Assembly (NCBI GenBank): GCA_934130085.1
Contig: CAKOXK010000016.1
Coordinates: forward strand, 1 to 14,000
DNA: 14,000 nt
Reading direction: 5' to 3'
Source: an uncultured Clostridia bacterium
GTDB taxonomy: Bacteria; Bacillota; Clostridia; TANB77; CAG-508
Shown: positions 13,447-14,000 of the stretch, one piece after another
Position numbering within the stretch: the stretch's first letter is position 1
How the letters are laid out: each line of letters starts with the position of its first letter
Translations under genes and position numbers: made by a program
Notes under the pieces: model-generated
What the model saw: only the letters and a program-made list of their open reading frames with translations
Databases searched by the model: none
Told to the model about the DNA's origin: nothing

Positions 13447-13803
13447 TTATTTTTCCTTTTCAATTTCTTTTGATTCAGTTTCTTTTTGTTTTTCTAACTC
13501 ATAGTTGATACTATCAATTATGTATTCAGAACTATATACTTTTTTGCCATCTTTTTCATAACTGCTTGTCTTTAAATGGGCTTCAATTTCTACTTTGTTT
13601 CCCTTATCTAATTCATTAATGATTTTTTCAGGATCTTTCCAAAGTTTTAGTGTAATAAAGTCTGCTTCAAATTTGCCATCTTTATTTTGATAACCACGAT
13701 TACAAGCAATATTAAGTAGAGCATACTTTTTGTCATTACCTTTTAATTCAGGTTTTCTTGTTAGATTACCTCTAAACTTACTATAATTTATATCCTTTTC
13801 CAT
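13447..13803 (-). CDS. ssb: Single-stranded DNA-binding protein, OB fold
   Basis: A 118-residue protein with the SSB OB-fold pattern: FRGNLTRKPELKG, then YALLNIACNRGYQNKDGKF, ADFITLKLWKDPEKI, GNKVEIEAHLKTSSYEKDGK and YIIDSINYELE. It would coat single-stranded DNA during transfer or protect the incoming strand in the recipient. It lacks the acidic DDDIPF-type tip that chromosomal SSB uses to recruit partners; the tail is instead Lys/Glu-rich (KETESKEIEKEK). ATG 13812 touches its upstream AAAGG directly, while ATG 13803 has it 9 bases away, so 13803 is preferred. First gene of the long transfer operon; a promoter lies about 80 bp upstream. Confidence 0.85.
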   Translation of the reverse strand: MEKDINYSKFRGNLTRKPELKGNDKKYALLNIACNRGYQNKDGKFEADFITLKLWKDPEKIINELDKGNKVEIEAHLKTSSYEKDGKKVYSSEYIIDSINYELEKQKETESKEIEKEK

Positions 13804-13868
13804 ATAATCCATCCTTTCTTAAAGATATTTGCTAAATATTGATTATTTAATAATAATGAACTGCACCA

Positions 13869-13875
13869 CCTCCTT
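13869..13875 (-). promoter_or_regulatory. Strong orphan ribosome site near the predicted transcript start
   Basis: AAGGAGG lies at or just after the expected transcription start of the promoter above and about 70 bp before ssb. The only starts near it are GTG (13864-13866), too close at 2 bases, which gives the seven-codon frame MQFIIIK and TAA, or the ATT codons in the same frame. It may drive a tiny leader peptide or be a remnant. Confidence 0.4.
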
Positions 13876-13882
13876 AAATTAT

Positions 13883-13911
13883 TGTATAAAAAAAGATTAG
13901 TCGTATCTCAA
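13883..13911 (-). promoter_or_regulatory. Promoter of the transfer operon, overlapping a terminator
   Basis: On minus, TTGAGA (13906-13911, 5 of 6 to the -35 consensus) and TATACA (13883-13888, 4 of 6 to the -10) are 17 bp apart. TACAAT (13881-13886) is an alternative -10 with 19-bp spacing. The -35 lies in the loop of the terminator hairpin and the -10 starts at the end of its T-run. Confidence 0.5.
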
Positions 13912-13919
13912 ACTAATCT
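13888..13919 (-). terminator. Rho-independent terminator of the gene at the right edge
   Basis: AGATTAGT (13912-13919 read on minus) and ACTAATCT (13894-13901 on minus) form a perfect 8-bp stem with a 10-base loop, followed on minus by seven T residues (13888-13894). It lies 33 bp after the stop codon of the partial gene at 13952. Confidence 0.75.
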
Positions 13920-13951
13920 AATTAATAAATTGTAATTTAGCGAATAGTAAC

Positions 13952-14000
13952 TTAATTTTCTTTTTTATTAAACATATGGCGTACTTTATCTATTCGATTA
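13952..14000 (-). CDS. C-terminal end of an unidentified protein (cut by the right edge)
   Basis: An open minus frame enters from the right edge and ends with TAA at 13952-13954. The last 16 residues are NRIDKVRHMFNKKEN preceded by a partial codon. The basic helical tail is not diagnostic. The terminator at 13888-13919 follows it, which supports a real gene end. In similar elements a coupling protein gene (VirD4/TraG type) often lies near here, but nothing in these residues shows it. Confidence 0.45.
   Translation of the reverse strand, partial: NRIDKVRHMFNKKEN

Larger units (their letters stand above)
1098..14000. mobile_element. Integrated conjugative element, one end (continues beyond the right edge)
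   Basis: From the csp break to the right edge all genes run on minus and encode conjugation functions: relaxase, accessory proteins, primase, M23 peptidase, VirB4, PrgI, TrbL-like protein, pilin-like protein and SSB. This is the content of Gram-positive ICEs with type IV secretion systems. No integrase, complete coupling protein or cargo is visible, so they would lie to the right. A plasmid integrated by another route is possible. The left boundary rests on the csp truncation. Confidence 0.65.

Noticed and set aside
1..14000. Possible use of UGA as tryptophan (code 4), given the AT-richness
   Set aside because: Trp is encoded by TGG (for example in the relaxase DWVV segment and the csp fragment), and TGA ends the 198-residue gene at 12848-12850 in a sensible ATGA overlap.

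Overview
This is a very AT-rich, low-GC Gram-positive-type sequence. It has strong AAGGAGG-like ribosome binding sites, a Gram-positive lipoprotein, and TGG for Trp with TGA used as a stop, so the standard bacterial code applies. It suggests a Bacillota or neighbouring gut Bacilli/Clostridia genome. I cannot name the species. Most of the window, about 1098 to the right edge, is the conjugation region of an integrated mobile element, and every gene in it lies on the minus strand. Positions 1 to about 1097 look like host chromosome.

Left flank (1-1097): a cut-off small membrane protein and a lipoprotein gene, both on minus, then the leader and first eight codons of a cold-shock protein gene on plus. 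The cold-shock reading (TTG, then KGTVKWF, with a well-placed ribosome binding site) stops matching after codon 8. I read this as the host-element junction, with the rest of the csp gene displaced to the far end of the element outside the window.

Relaxosome module (1098-3374), minus strand: a relaxase with an HxH motif resembling the MOB_L family, preceded by a 76-residue accessory protein and a 107-residue ribbon-helix-helix protein, and then a 200-bp gene-free region. That region holds a long compound hairpin, a perfect 8-bp hairpin and four copies of a TACACCA-type motif, and is the likely oriT.

Transfer operon (13.9 kb down to 3.4 kb, one long minus-strand run with many short overlaps): SSB, an unknown protein, a signal-peptide-bearing pilin-like protein, a TrbL/VirB6-like polytopic protein, a PrgI/VirB3-like protein, VirB4 ATPase, a membrane-anchored M23 peptidase, a CxxC protein, an XRE regulator, three uncharacterised proteins, a CHC2/Toprim primase and one more uncharacterised protein. 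The first part builds the type IV secretion channel and opens the wall. SSB and primase handle the transferred strand. The relaxase and accessory proteins start transfer at oriT. No integrase or complete coupling protein is in the window; a gene cut by the right edge may belong to the same region.

The most notable points are the csp junction, the architecture of the putative oriT, and two transfer genes (virB4 and the CxxC gene) whose strong ribosome binding sites are followed by AUA/AUU and not by a normal start codon.
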